Shown: positions 21,661 to 34,543 of the stretch, piece by piece | Layout: every line of letters starts with the position of its first letter | Position numbering within the stretch: the stretch's first letter is position 1 | Assembly (NCBI GenBank): GCA_958510875.1 | Contig: OY294067.1 | Location: 137,175,726 to 137,239,725, forward strand | Length of the DNA: 64,000 nucleotides | Direction: 5' to 3' | From: Endomychus coccineus | Taxonomy: Eukaryota > Arthropoda > Insecta > Coleoptera > Endomychidae | Translations under genes and position numbers: made by a program | Notes under the pieces: model-generated | Databases searched by the model: none | The model's input: the letters and a program-made list of their open reading frames with translations, nothing else | What the model was told of the DNA's origin: nothing

Positions 21661-23934
21661 ATATCTACTCAAGCTATCTTTAAAATCTTTGAAAAAAGTC
21701 CTAGAGCAAAAATTCCTACACTATAGAATTTTCCATGGAATTTTTTTAGCAACTTTGGAAAAACCGTCTGCATGTCTGTCGGTCTGTCTATCTGCATGTA
21801 TATCACGAAATATTTGTTCACACAATAACTCAAAAACGAATGGTCCTATCAAATTAAAATTTCGCTGTTTGGCGAAGAACCCTATTATTTCAGGAAAATT
21901 GTACATTTAAAAAATCATAACTGCCATAGTAAACATTGCTTCTTTCACAAAAAATGTATGTTAATTTAAGACAAATTTCAACAAAATAGTTCAACAACAA
22001 CAATTATCGAAGTAAATTCACATTTATACACCGTCCTTCAACAGTTTACGTTGTGGTCCAATTGCTAGGCTATCCGACTCCCACTCGGTAGACTCGGGTT
22101 CGTTTTCCAGAATATGATATTTCTATTTCGTGGGAATGAGTCAAAATATCTATTGACGATTATCATTTCTAACAATCTAGGACAAGAAATTCTAATTTTA
22201 AAACATGAAGAAAAAGTGTTGGGAAATGTCAAGTTCTTGACACTTTCATAACGAAAAACCTTTCTGGATACCTATAACTTGAATATGGTCTGTTCCATAC
22301 ATCAGATTGAATTTGAGGCAAGAATGATATAATGCAGGGTGTGAAGCATGAATGACTTTTGAAAAAACAATTATTTGGAGTTCAGTTATCGATATTAAAT
22401 TATGAGAGTTTATATTAATTTGATGAAAATCGATCTTTCTACTTTTACTTTCTTCTTTTTACTTTACGTTCATAAGAGAACTGCTTACAGAAAGAAAACA
22501 TATATGAGATTCGAGTTGTCAAAATGTATTGCAACGGAAACGTCTAAGAACTGATTGTAGTTGTTGAATGATTCGATAGGTCATATGACTTTCACCGGCG
22601 AGACGAAAGCACATGCCAGTTTCCAGACCAACGACTGTAATGATCTCTCCCCACCGGTTGACACATGGTGTTCGATTCAATCTCGTCTCTGCAAATACTC
22701 ATGATCTTTGAAGCCAGGAATGTTGGTTTCTCAAAATGATTCTGAGATTAGATAATCGATCCTACAACTTTTATTCCGCTACATACTAACAGCAGTTTCA
22801 TGAGTTCATGTGGCCGATGACTGGCTATTTAGGAAGCAAAATTCTCCGCAGCTCATCCAATATATTCATTTGATTAGCTCAGCAATAATTGAGTTAGAAA
22901 TAAGCATTTCATCAAAAGCGTAACACTTCGATTCATTATAAGTAATAGTCCAGTTGTAGGAGGAGAAAAAATTTTTTGTTCCGCCATTTAAGATCTGAGG
23001 GTCGATTTATATAGATATTGGGGATCCAAAAAAGACCCACACACTTTGAGGGGGACTGCCCCCCCCCAAGTTATGAAAAACTGTTTTGAAAATCAGTTTT
23101 TCGAAACTAGGTCTTATAGATGACGTAGGATCGAAAAAAGTTTAGAATAAAAGTTATAGTTATTATCAAAATGAATAACCCTACACCAACTGCGCGTGCG
23201 CGCAAAGAGTGTTTTACGGGCCCTAGGGTCCAAAACGTGTTCCAACTTTGATATTTTGTTTCTCACCTGCATTATGGAATAGAATAATGAAATCTATGAG
23301 AAAAGTTTCCCATAACTAGGCTTGATTCATGGTTTTTTTTTTAAGAAAATAAGTTGATCATTTTCGCTAAAAGGGAGGTTAGGTGGCAACTACAATACCT
23401 TTGATATCTCTGCAAGTACAAGGCTTAGAGGGTCGTACTTAGGCTCAAATTGTTTGTTATAAAAAAGCCTGCCTTCGATTAGTCACTTGAAACCATTTTA
23501 AGACCAGTTTTTGGCCATTTTAATTTTTTTTACCATTTTATAACTCGATATCATCGGAAGCTTTATTAGTTATTGGAAAGAATCTTTCTTCATAAGAATA
23601 CATTTTTTTACCTACAATTTGAGCCCAAGCACGTTAAAATCGGTTTGATAGATTTTGAGCTATGCGATATCTTTGTTTTCGCACATAACCTCAACAATTC
23701 AAAACCAATCGGCACAAACCCTGGTGCATTTTAAAGAAGACACTTTTTTTAGTCGAAGGTTAAAATCTTGAATTGTGAGACATCATTTTAGATGGTTTTT
23801 TTCAACTTTAAAACTCAAATTTTACTCGCGCAAGTTCGCGCATGTACTAAGAGATCATATATACAACGCGCGGCGTTCGTTTCAATTACTTTATTATATG
23901 ATAAATGTTGCATATAACATAATAATAATGATGA
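21661..23934. other. Mostly unassigned intergenic DNA
   Basis: No coding similarity seen apart from small random frames. A run of nine C occurs near 23050. A weak tRNA-like stretch at about 22058-22115 is listed separately. Confidence 0.45.
22058..22115 (+). tRNA. Weak tRNA-like sequence
   Basis: GTGGTCCAATTGCTAGGCT resembles an A box, CCGACTCCCACTCGG forms a 4-bp anticodon-type stem with loop CTCCCAC, and GGGTTCGTTTTCC resembles a B box. The acceptor stem does not pair convincingly. Probably a tRNA pseudogene or SINE head. Confidence 0.3.
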
Positions 23935-23942
23935 CAATAATA

Positions 23943-24003
<61 letters not shown>
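23935..24003. repeat. (AAT)n microsatellite
   Basis: ATAATAATAGTAATAATAATA and onward, more than 20 near-perfect trinucleotide units. Confidence 0.97.
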
Positions 24004-24006
<3 letters not shown>

Positions 24007-24049
24007 TATTTATTGATCATTAACATTCAAATTTATCTTTAATTTTTTA

Positions 24050-24058
<9 letters not shown>

Positions 24059-24091
<33 letters not shown>
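24059..24091. repeat. (AT)n microsatellite
   Basis: Pure AT dinucleotide tract of about 33 bp. Confidence 0.95.
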
Positions 24092-24094
<3 letters not shown>

Positions 24095-24929
24095 ACGTGA
24101 TTTACGTAGGCCGTGCATAAGAAGTTTTTCAACTTGCAGTTGGACTAGAAACTTGAAATTTGGTATGCTGTCATAATTGATCATGTGCGTTCTACCTCAA
24201 ATGTTTTTAGTCCTACAATTATACAGGGTATGCCAAAAGTCGGTACTTTCTTATTTTAAATGGAAACCTAATGTTTTTTTGTCATGGTTCGATTGGCCTT
24301 CTGATTATGACTTTAGACAACCTAAGTTATGTTTACTTATCTATCACAGTTTTTGAGATATGTCCATTTTTCTGAAAAAAATTACGGCTGTAGTAGTTTA
24401 CGAAAACACGTGTAGCCCGCAAACTGTTCAAAATTAGGAAACCAAATTTATGGAGCAGTTAGCTGGTAGTCCAGGCTAACACCTGATGTCCCATCGACGG
24501 TCCCATTTTGTACCATATGGGCGCAGGCGATTTTTGAATGTCGCAATATAAAATTGTCAAAAACTCAATTTCTTCAAATGGCACCTACCATTTTTTTAAT
24601 CATTCGAAAGAAAATTGAATTTTAGGATGAGTTATTTCAGCATTCCCTATACCCAAGTTCCACCTCTATCGAGTTATTCAATAAAAATCAAGAAATGCCT
24701 TATCCTGCCGAATGCTTTTGTGTTTATTCAAGTATGCCATGAAAACAAAAAACAACTGTAAACAAGAAGGTGCTATTCTGTCAAAGTAAAAACGAGTCGT
24801 GCTAATTCTTAAATAAAATTGATTGGAATATGGAAAATCACTCATCTACAAAAATAGGATTTTTATGTGGTGTCTGGACGATAATGAAACCAAACTATGG
24901 AGTGTTTTTTATGCAAGGTAATAAAACAA
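24092..24929. other. Unassigned, possible transposon debris
   Basis: Contains TATACAGGGTATGCCAAAAGTCGG-like sequence (24222-24243) of the sort common near insect repeats, but no coding similarity I can name. Confidence 0.35.
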
Positions 24930-24952
24930 CCTACAAAAGAAATTAAATCTCC

Positions 24953-26002
24953 TTGTTTTTCTTGCGATACTTGCAGAAACTTAATTTTACAGAGTGTTCG
25001 GATCTAACAGCATCTGAATTGAAATGCATGCCACTACTGAAGCGTACTTTGAAATTCAATTGCAAAAAATGTAAGAACAATGAATATGTTGAAAGTTTGC
25101 AATATATCATAAAAGATAAGGAGGAAATAATTAATAATAAGAACGAAATTATAAAGTTACTACAAGAGAAATTAAACAAACATGAACTGAAAAGTACTTA
25201 TATAACAATGCCTACTTACTCTGAGACTCTACAACAGAATTTAAACACACCGCCCAACATAGATCCACAAAACGTTCCTGATATAATAATAAAACCCAAG
25301 ATCTTTCAAGATGCAGAAAGAACTAAAAATGAAATTAGAAATACTATTAATCCATCTAATTTAAAAATTGGAATTAGAAGTTTGAAGTCATCAAAATCTG
25401 GATCTGTCATCATCAAATGCAAAAACAAGACAGAATTTAGTATTTTAGAAAAAGAATTCAAAAGTAAAATGGAAAACAAGTATAAAATAGAATCATCTAA
25501 AATGAATAAACCAAAAATTAAGATACCAATGTTCCAACAAAACTTATCAAAAGAAGAAATTGAAACTTCAATACTGCTACAAAATGAAGCCCTGGATGAT
25601 ATCAAAATTACATTCATTAAAAAGGGAAGAAACAACATGTCAATAATTTATGGAGAATGCTCCCCACCGACCTTCAGACAATAAATGCGATTAAATAAGG
25701 TATACATTGGTTGGGAACGTTATTCGGTCTTTGAAGACATTACAATTCCGCGCTGCTTCCAGTGTCAAGAGTTTTACCATAAAAAACAAAACTGCCCCAA
25801 TAAACTAGTTTGTCCTCTATGTAGTGAAGAGCATGAGCAAGAAAACTGTCCAAAAATTAATAAAGTATGCGTCAATTGTGTCAAATCAAATGACAAATAC
25901 AAATTGAAGAACAATGTTGACCATTACTCGACTGATACTATTTGCCCGACGCTACAATTCCACATAAATCTGAAAAGAAGTAAAATTGACTATACTAGTT
26001 AA
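24953..26002 (+). pseudogene. LINE A ORF1 (nucleic-acid-binding)
   Basis: One frame with a single in-frame TAA at 25682. N-terminal part ECSDLTASELKCMPL and FNCKKCKN look like the end of a PHD-like zinc region; the sequence just upstream (CFSCDTCRN in another frame) may be its start. A Lys/Glu-rich helical, coiled-coil-like stretch follows at about residues 45-80. The C-terminal part after the stop has Cys-His knuckles: CFQCQEFYHKKQNC, CPLCSEEHEQENC and KVCVNC. ORF1 proteins of this type bind the element RNA. The ORF ends TAA and is followed at once by the ATG of ORF2. Confidence 0.8.
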
Positions 26003-28883
26003 ATGGTATTAGTAGATCAAGATATCATCCTGGAGAATTTGAAATTACTTGAGCAAGACCACTTAGGGGAATACGTAGATCCTGGGAACATTATAGTATC
26101 AAAAACTGAATCTTTCAACATTACACACTTCAATATTAGAAGTGCTAACAAAAACTTTGATGAATTCTTAGCACTCATTGAAACTTATAAACTAACATGT
26201 GATATCTTTGGTTTGAGCGAATGTTTCAAAAATGTATCCGTAAATAACCTTAACATACCAGGCTATACGACAATATATAATGATGGTGACTTCAATAGAA
26301 ACGACGGAGTTTTGATTCTAATAAAATCAAACCTCAACTACATTATTTCAAATTATAAACTAATTTTATGCGGCGTATCTTTATGTATCATAAATTTAAC
26401 AATCAATAATGTGTCCTCTAGAATAATTGCTCTATATAGACCTAACCCAACTAATCTGACCTTGTTTGTTGATGAACTAAATTCATACCTGGACACAATA
26501 CAAACCAATAAATTGGACATTCTTATTGGTGATGTCAACATTAATCTATTAGATGAAAACGATGTTAACGTGAACAAATATCTTGCTGTACTAGCTAAAC
26601 ACGGATTTGTGCCGTACATACAAAATCCCACAAGAATAACTCCTCAAAGCAAGTCATGTATCGATCATATTTTCCTTAAAAAACCGAACAATAATCAAAA
26701 TTTGATTTTCAACTCATATATTCTTAAGTACAACATTACAGATCATTACCCAGTATCACTAAATATCGAGTACAACTCCGATAAAGCAGAAACCTTCGAC
26801 AACACCAAAAAATTCAGAATAAAAATAGACTTTGAAAAGTTGATGACTCTACTACAAAAAGAATCTTGGGATACAGTAATAAATGAAAATGACCCTCAAC
26901 TTGCAACCGACTTCTTTTTAAATAAACTTAAAAACATTATTGGAAATTCCAAATGTACAAAACTATGGCATAAAAAACACACCAAAATCAAACCTTGGAT
27001 TACCGAAGGATTAATTACATCAATAAGAAATAGGGACAAATTAAAAAAACAACTAAACAAACACTTCTCATATAAACTAGAGAAAGAATACAAAATTTAC
27101 AAGAATAACCTAAATAAACTACTATATAAAAATAGGAATAACTATTATCTTAAACAAATTGAAAGTAACAAAAACAATTTAAGAAAAACCTATCAACTAA
27201 TTTCAGAAGCCACTAATGAAAGAAGCAACAATAAAAACACATTACAGATTACTGACAATGAAGGTGTTGTACTTAATGATAACAAAATAATGGCAAATTA
27301 TTGTAATAATTATTTCAGTAATATAGGCTTAAACATGGTCAAAGACATCGATACTTCTTTGACAATTAATGAAAATATTTTAATAAATCCCAATTCCATG
27401 TTTCTAAACCCAATAACAACAAATGAATTGATAGAACATATATCTGCATTGAAAAATAACACTTCCTCCGGCATAGAAGGAATATCCACAGAAACAATTA
27501 AACAGAATCATCAATATTTTTTAGAACCTCTTAAACACATATTCAATATGATTATTCAAAAAGGACACGTTCCCACTCAGTTCAAATCTTCTATAATTAT
27601 CCCAATTCATAAAACTGGTGACAAAACAAAAATTACTAACTATAGACCTATCAGCATGATAAACTGTTTCGCAAAAATGCTTAAAAATTCGGTTTTCGAA
27701 CTGGCATAACCACCACAGATGCCATGTACAACGTTATCAGAAGTATTACAGAGGAATTCAATGCAAACAAAAAATGCATCGCAATATTCTTGGACTTGGC
27801 AAAAGCATTTGACACGGTTGATCATACAATACTTCTCAACGTATTGGAGCGTTCTGGAATACGAGGAACAGTGTTGGATCTTTTCCGCAGTTATCTGATT
27901 GATCGCAAACAGAGTGTCCAAATAAATGATACACTAAGTGAAACTATGACTATAAAAATGGGGGTTCCCCAAGGAACAGTTCTTGGTCCAATACTTTTCC
28001 AAGCATATATAAACTCACTGCTCTGCCTAAAAATAAAAGCAAGAATAATATCATATGCTGATGATACAGTTGTTATTTTCAGTGGAAATACATGGTTTGA
28101 AACTAAAAACTCTATCCAACAAAGCATGGAAACTATTAATAAATGGCTGAGTATGTATTGCCTCTCATTGAATGCCAGTAAGACCCACTATCTTGCCTTC
28201 TCTATAACATCGTCAAATAGACCCAGCTTTTCCAGTATAAAAATTCCGGGTATGAAAAACGAAATTGTGGAAATGAAAGAAGTTAAATATTTGGGCATTA
28301 TTATTGACAACCATTTGAAATGGTACAATCATATAGATTATCTAACGAAAAAAGCGAGGAAACTAATAACAAATTTTATCAACTACGACAGTTTTTATCA
28401 AAAAATCTACTCATACTGATTTACAAATCTCCAGCCGAATCCATCTTTCGTTACGGTATTTTGGTGTGGGGAGCAGCGTATAAAAGTTCTTTACAAAAGC
28501 TGAATACAATACAAAATTATATACTAAAGATAATTCTGAAGAAAAAAAGATATTTCCATACAAACCTTATATACACAGAGGATATCAGTAACATTCGAAC
28601 ACTATACTTCCATAGCTTATGTGTGTATGCATTTAAAAATAAATTACTTCAGAACACCATTCCCACTTTTTATACTACCAGAAATACCAGTAAAGAATCA
28701 CTACCCACTCAAAAATTCAACAAGAATATATGCCATCGTTTTCTTATCTACACGTTACCTAAAACTTGTAATATCCTACCCCTAAACATAAAACGCATAA
28801 AATATCAAAAAGCCTTTTCGAGAGAAGCAAAAAAATTTATTTTCACAAATTACTTCAAATTTATTGAAATATTAGAAAATTAA
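26003..28883 (+). pseudogene. LINE A ORF2: endonuclease and reverse transcriptase
   Basis: The endonuclease domain (about residues 35-250) shows ITHFNIRSANKNFDEF, GLSECF, ALYRPNPT, LIGDVNINL, CIDHIFL and ITDHYPVSL. Reverse transcriptase begins with SSGIEGISTE and NYRPISMINCFAKML near 27645, then jumps directly to KFGFRTGITTDAMYNV in another frame, so roughly 30 codons are missing at about 27685. Then come FLDLAKAFDTVDH (about 27790), GVPQGTVLGPILF (about 27960), SYADDTVVIF (about 28048) and VKYLGIIIDNHLKW. A second frameshift near 28390 leads into the C-terminal region (FRYGILVWGAAYKSSLQKL). The catalytic YADD is intact but the ORF is not. Confidence 0.9.
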
Positions 28884-29250
28884 CAGTTACACTAACACTA
28901 TATAACACTTCTATTTTGTCCCTTAACCTCTTACATGAACATATATAGCTTCAGATCAACATTTCTTAGTTAGCACAACACAAGTGTTAAGTCACTTTGG
29001 TGCTATTTATATATACAATCAATCTTGTACTACCTTTATGTAACATGACATGTACAAAGTTAGTATTTATTTTCCGATTGTAATTAATTTTGAATTACTA
29101 GTTTTTAGCTAATTAAACATTATATTGTGATTAAAGAATTAATGATTTGTAATTAATTAACTCTATCTCATTGTACTTGTAATTCTATTCATATTGTAAC
29201 TAACTTAATGACTATTTAATAAATAAATAAATGAAATAAATGAAATGAAA

Positions 29251-29720
<470 letters not shown>

Positions 29721-29775
<55 letters not shown>
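29721..29775. repeat. (AT)n microsatellite
   Basis: Pure AT tract joining tRNA-like repeat copies B and C. Confidence 0.97.
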
Positions 29776-29777
<2 letters not shown>

Positions 29778-30093
29778 AGATATAGAATTAAATTTTCTGA
29801 ATTATGAAGATAACTTAGATAATTTAACATAGGATTATAAAGATGAATAAACGTAAAAGATTGAACCATAGGCGGGATTCGAACCCACATTTCTGGATTT
29901 CTAGTCCAGGGTGTTAACCAATTACACCACTTCGGTCCTGTTAGATTTTTATATTTTTGTAAATATAAACCTCTGAAAGGATAGTAGATCATTGATGAAC
30001 ACAATGCGATTCGATGCCCTACCATAGATCAACTATTCACGCACATTCATCTAAAGTTCAGTCGTTTTTTGAAGTAAGGATTGTAGGTTAGCT
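29776..30093 (-). repeat. tRNA-like repeat unit, copy C
   Basis: Minus-strand copy with an intact tRNA-like core at about 29870-29942 (D-loop TTGGTTAACAC, loop CTAGAAA). It is joined head to head with copy D. Confidence 0.88.
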
Positions 30094-30425
30094 TTAGATG
30101 AATGTGCGTGAATAGTTGATCTATGGTAGGGCATCGAATCGCATTGTGTTCATCAATGATCTACTATCCTTTCAGAGGTTTATATTTACAAAAATATAAA
30201 AATCTAACAGGACCGAAGTGGTGTAATTGGTTAACACCCTGGACTAGAAATCCAGAAATGTGGGTTCGAATCCCGCCTATGGTTCAATCTTTTACGTTTA
30301 TTCATCTTTATAATCCTATGTTAAATTATCTAAGTTATCTTCATAATTCAGAAAATTTAATTCTATATCTCTTAAGTTACATACACGATAGTGGCCAATT
30401 AGGCAAAGAAACTTTGAAACTTGTT
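30094..30425 (+). repeat. tRNA-like repeat unit, copy D
   Basis: Plus-strand copy beginning CTTTAGATGAATGTGCG, nearly identical to copy C in reverse; C and D form an inverted repeat with arms of about 300 bp. tRNA-like core at about 30211-30283, with the same AGA anticodon and class I fold as copy A. Confidence 0.88.
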
Positions 30426-30434
30426 TATATATAT

Positions 30435-30497
<63 letters not shown>

Positions 30498-30508
30498 TAT
30501 ATATATAT
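30426..30508. repeat. (TA)n microsatellite
   Basis: TA tract with two AAATA interruptions, at the right border of copy D. Confidence 0.95.
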
Positions 30509-30535
30509 GTATATATGAATATATGAATATATATG

Positions 30536-30715
30536 TTTTCTTGGTATATTGGTTCGTATATATACTGAAAATGAAATAAAAATTCTGTTTGACGTTTCGA
30601 CAATGTTTATTGTCTTTATCAAAATTGTGAATTAGTGTTTCCATGTAATTTCGAAAAGAATAGATGATTTCGATTAATGAAATGCGTCTGCAGCCGACTT
30701 GTGTTTTAAGATCGC
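30536..30715 (-). repeat. Penelope-type terminal repeat, copy 1
   Basis: Matches 61075-61265 in opposite orientation. On the minus strand it runs from GATCTTAAAACACAAG through AAAGACAATAAACATTGTCG and GAAACGTC to the AT-rich end near 30536. The stem (GACAAT/ATTGTC) followed by GAAACGTC is the arrangement seen in Penelope-like terminal sequences with degenerate hammerhead cores. At 61.5 kb the same repeat lies next to a PLE coding scrap. Confidence 0.6.
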
Positions 30716-31105
30716 TTGTAATTTTTTGCAGCAAGATAATAGATATTCTTCATTTTGTAAATTATCTAATGAATATAAAAATTGGAATGAATCCATATGT
30801 CCTTTTAATAAAGAAAATCTGTCTTGTAACGAAATTAAAGTTTGATCTATTATACAGAAATAAAAATTTACTTTGAATGAATTTTCAGGATTTTCTATAG
30901 GTTGATCTTCATGTTCATAATCAAATTGAGTAGATTTTTTACGTCGTCTTAATAGCCTCGCCCTACGAAATTCAGTGTCTATGTCAAACTTTTCTGCATT
31001 TTGGAACTTTCAACAATTTCTACAAAACTAGCATCAGATCGATAATTAGTTAAAAATGTATTTAGTTCGTTTAATGCATCCAAAGCAAGTTGCTTTGTAG
31101 TTTGA
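30716..31105 (-). pseudogene. hAT-like transposase fragment
   Basis: The minus-strand translation gives MLQSQTTKQLALDALNELN and FLTNYRSDASFVEIVESS, then, in a shifted frame, RRARLLRRRKKSTQFDYEHE, SFKVNFYFCIIDQTLISLQD and HMDSFQFLYSLDNLQ. This resembles hAT transposases of the ZMYM1-like group, upstream of the C-terminal dimerisation part. The open stretch ends exactly where the Penelope-type repeat begins (about 30715), so the repeat probably interrupted it. No hAT terminal repeats were found. Confidence 0.6.
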
Positions 31106-32317
31106 GATTGAAGCATTTTACTCACAAAATTTACTTAATTTAAAATATCATACCACACTTTAATGGAGCAAATAAATGTAAATGTAGAAATTTTTTCTCT
31201 CAGACATTTTGCTTGGTATTTAGATTTTGAATTTATATACATTTTGGCCTCCTGGCGCCTGTGTTCGCTGACACATTCGACACGTGCCCCTGCTCATAAT
31301 GCTCATAATAACACCTTATTAAATTTATCACCTATTAATTCTAAATAGTATGTAAACAAGCACATTCTGATTTCTAATTTAGTTTACTCTGATGATACTT
31401 TGTAGGTAAAAGGTCCTCTGTACCTACTTCAACAGAATGTTTGGTGTATAAGAGTGTTTCTTATTTATATTGAGTAGTTCTACAATCAAGCGATATATGT
31501 ATATCTGCTGCTTTTCAATATATTTTTCATCAAATTGACTCACATATATGTTTGCATGTAAACTTTATCCATTTTATATCATATCATAATATAGTATTAA
31601 TCATCTCACAGCCTACCTAAAATATTCTAAAAAAATTCCACCAATCTTATAATTAAACAATTCTCAATATCGAAGGAACGAGTTGCCATTCAAAATTTTA
31701 GCTCAGTGTACAAATGGACTCTTTGAAGTTATGGTCGGCTGGAGGCCACCACAGATCGATTAATAATATTTTGGATCTATATTCCGTCATTAAAATATTT
31801 GAAAATATTATTGCTCGTAATAACATCTTATATCAGTTGATAACATATCATGGACGTAGAAAAGCACGCTCTCAATAAATTCGATTTTGTTTAAACATTC
31901 GCGAGATCGTCTGAAATAGTGAGATGGTACACGGGCATTATTAAAACTTATTTTTTTCGCAGAGCCTTTTCCTTTGTTACCAGTACAGTACTAGATTTTT
32001 TTTTATTTTCCTTTATCAAGTTATATTTAAATAAATAGGTTTTTCTTCTGTATATTAATGCTCAGCAAACCCAAAAGAAAACGGGTTTGGTATTATACTT
32101 TTTTTGTTTTATCATATAGAATTATCACATGAAATATAATGACTTGTTGAACGTAGAATATACATAGCACGTACAAATTTGAATTAATAGGAAATAGACA
32201 TGAAATAAGTTGATCCCAAGTCAACGATGAGTTTTTGTTGTGATTGGGCAATTCAAATTAATCAAAACCATAAACAAGCAATTATTCAATCTCTACTTGA
32301 TATATAGGGCGTTTGGT
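31106..32317. other. No recognisable feature
   Basis: AT-rich sequence with no recognised coding or repeat structure. Confidence 0.45.
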
Positions 32318-32405
32318 ATAGGAAAGTAAACCATTCTAAGAACGTATTCTAGAGGTCAAAATAAGAAGAAAGTTCTTCTAAATTTTGAGTTACAGTGTGC
32401 CCAAA
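32318..32405 (+). repeat. Inverted repeat, left member
   Basis: Contains ACGTATTCTAGAGGTCAAAA and TTTTGAGTTACAGTGTGCCC. The reverse complement lies at 38985-39095. The first shared core is over 20 bp identical. Confidence 0.75.
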
Positions 32406-32639
32406 AAAGGACTGAAGATCAGGTTCTCGAAAACGATTTATGATTTTAAATTGAATTTTGATGTACACAATACAGGCATGAACAGTTTTTTTTTCTACCT
32501 AGTGAGCTTCGACAACCCCACCAGTAGCGGGATAGATAATAAAAAATTTAATAGCTACTACGAAATTATGCCTCAAGGATTTTTTCCAAAATAGGAATTT
32601 GCAAATATGCCCATACAGTTTCCGATTTTGACGTAGCTA

Positions 32640-33853
32640 TTGACGAAACTCTATTCTTAGTATAATATAATCACCATCGTGAAGGTGTTAAATTGGTCTT
32701 GAACCATTACTTTACATTAAATAAAATAGACGATTACTTCATTCATCAATGTCCTGATTCAACCAATAAAGACAACACTAATCTTCTGCAAATTAAAAAT
32801 AATATCTACCTTATACCTACTTGGCCGGGGGAAGTTGAACGTATAATAATTACTCTAAAAATACTAATGCACGATGTCATGATAGGATTCCAATAAAATT
32901 ATGGAAGTATGTGGCAAAAGAAATCGCATTTCCATTGACTCATATTATTAACAATTGCTTAAGTGAAGGCATATTTCCGGAAAAACTAAAAATTGCCCAG
33001 ATACTTCCAATTCATAAAAAAGGTCCTCTGGGCACTATCTCAAACTATTGACCAATCGCATTGCTTCCGAATCTGAGTAAAATATTCGGAAGTATTATAT
33101 AGACTGATCATATTTTTAGAACGATTTGAAATATCATCTGAAACCCAACATGGATTTAGGAAAGGTAAATCTACAATATGAGCAATATTTGAAGCTTTTT
33201 GAAGCTACATAATAAATTCACTGAATAATAACAGGGCAACTTCACTAATATGCCTCGACTTGAGCAAGGCATTCGATAGTGTAGATCATAACATTCTATT
33301 AAATAAACTGGAAATACTAGGTTTCAGAGGAGTGATATTTGATTTAATTCAGTCATACTTACTAGATAGAACACAGTATGTCATTTCTAAGGCGGCAAAT
33401 GGTAAGGAGATGAAGTCAGAGATGCAGAGAACTCATGAGAATGTTCCTCAAGGCTACATATTGGGTCCACTTCTCTTCATACTTTATACAAAATACTTAC
33501 CTGTATCACTGAAAGAATACCTAAACAGTTTGCTGATGACAACTCAATAACGGTATCAACAGAGGATGCTATTATAGAAAGGAGTATACTTCAAATTGTT
33601 GATACTGCTGAAGACTGGTATCACAAAAATAACTTGTGAATGAATAAAGATAAGACTCAGGTCCTGAAATTTGGATATACATCGACCATTAAGAGCACTT
33701 CGACTGATACCATTACTGATTTGGGGTGTGTGAACCATACCACTTTCTTAGGTATAATTATTGATTCACGATTAGATTGGTATGAACAAGTGAATAAAGT
33801 AGTGAGAACGCTATCAAGATATTGTTTTGCTCTAAAAAGGATTTCAGTCTAAA
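32640..33853 (+). pseudogene. LINE B reverse transcriptase, 5' part
   Basis: The plus-strand translation, with several stops and frameshifts, reads IPTWPGEVERIIITLK, HDRIPIKLWKYVAKEIAFPL, FPEKLKIAQILPIHKKGP, NYxPIALLPNLSKIF, CLDLSKAFDSVDHNILLNKL (33260), VPQGYILGPLLFILYT (about 33440), FADDNSITVSTE (about 33530) and LGIIIDSRLDWYEQV. These are LINE reverse transcriptase motifs in order. The domain is cut after CFALKRIS by the Harbinger element at 33854 and continues at 35184 and again at 35822. No ORF1 or endonuclease was found, so the copy is 5' truncated. Confidence 0.88.
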
Positions 33854-34091
33854 GACCCCCATACACGTGCGAACAATTTGCGCAAATTCGCTGTTTGTGC
33901 AATGGGGTGTTTGAATGGTTGCGCAAATTGTTTGAGTAAAATCGGTCAGGATCGAAATAATTCGTACAAATACTCCTTGTTTGAGTACTTGTTTGACGTG
34001 TATGGTACGGTTTGTGCAAACTTTGGGTTAGTCAACTCCTGCTCCGACATTGTCAGGCAGTTTCCTTTCTATTCCGTGGTTGAAAACGTAG

Positions 34092-34527
34092 TAACTTTGG
34101 AGAGAGTTTATTGCAGTGTATCGTGATTTACCTGACGTGTGGAAGGTGAAAAGTGACGGTTATAAAGATAGAAATAAGAAGGACGCGGCGTATAAAATAC
34201 ACGTCGATAAAATGAAGGAAATTGAACCCAGTGCAGATACGCGCCAAAATCAATTCATTCCGCACTGCCTTCAGAAGAGAAATGAAGAAAGTGAAGGAGA
34301 GCATAAAATCAGGTGGAGGAACTGACGACGTGTACGTGCCAAGCTTGTGGTACTTCGACGAGCTTGACTTCTTGAGGGATCAGGAAACTCAAATTCAAGG
34401 AACTTCGACAATGGACGAAACTGAATTTATTGAAGGAAATAACGAAACGAAGGTACAATTTTTTTTCATATTTTCTATTGTTTTTTCATACATTGAAATA
34501 CAAATTCATTATTATACAAAATCATAA
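34092..34527 (+). pseudogene. MADF/Myb-like protein of Harbinger element
   Basis: The frame WREFIAVYRDLPDVWKVKSD, YKDRNKKDAAYKIHVDKMKE is a typical MADF domain (conserved aromatics in VYRDLPDVW and GYKDRN). A frameshift near 34235 moves the rest to another frame: KINSFRTAFRREMKKVKESI, VPSLWYFDELDFLRD. In Harbinger elements this second protein helps the transposase enter the nucleus and bind the termini. The frameshift and lack of a clear ATG in frame suggest it is inactive. Confidence 0.8.
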
Positions 34528-34543
34528 TATTTCATACAAACAA

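Noticed and set aside
21689..21910. Overlapping ORFs on both strands with CTGTCGGTCTGTCTATCTG
   Set aside because: Low-complexity CTGT-rich stretch; neither translation resembles a protein domain.
23030..23070. Possible G-quadruplex from the C-rich run
   Set aside because: A single C tract without the four spaced runs that a quadruplex requires.
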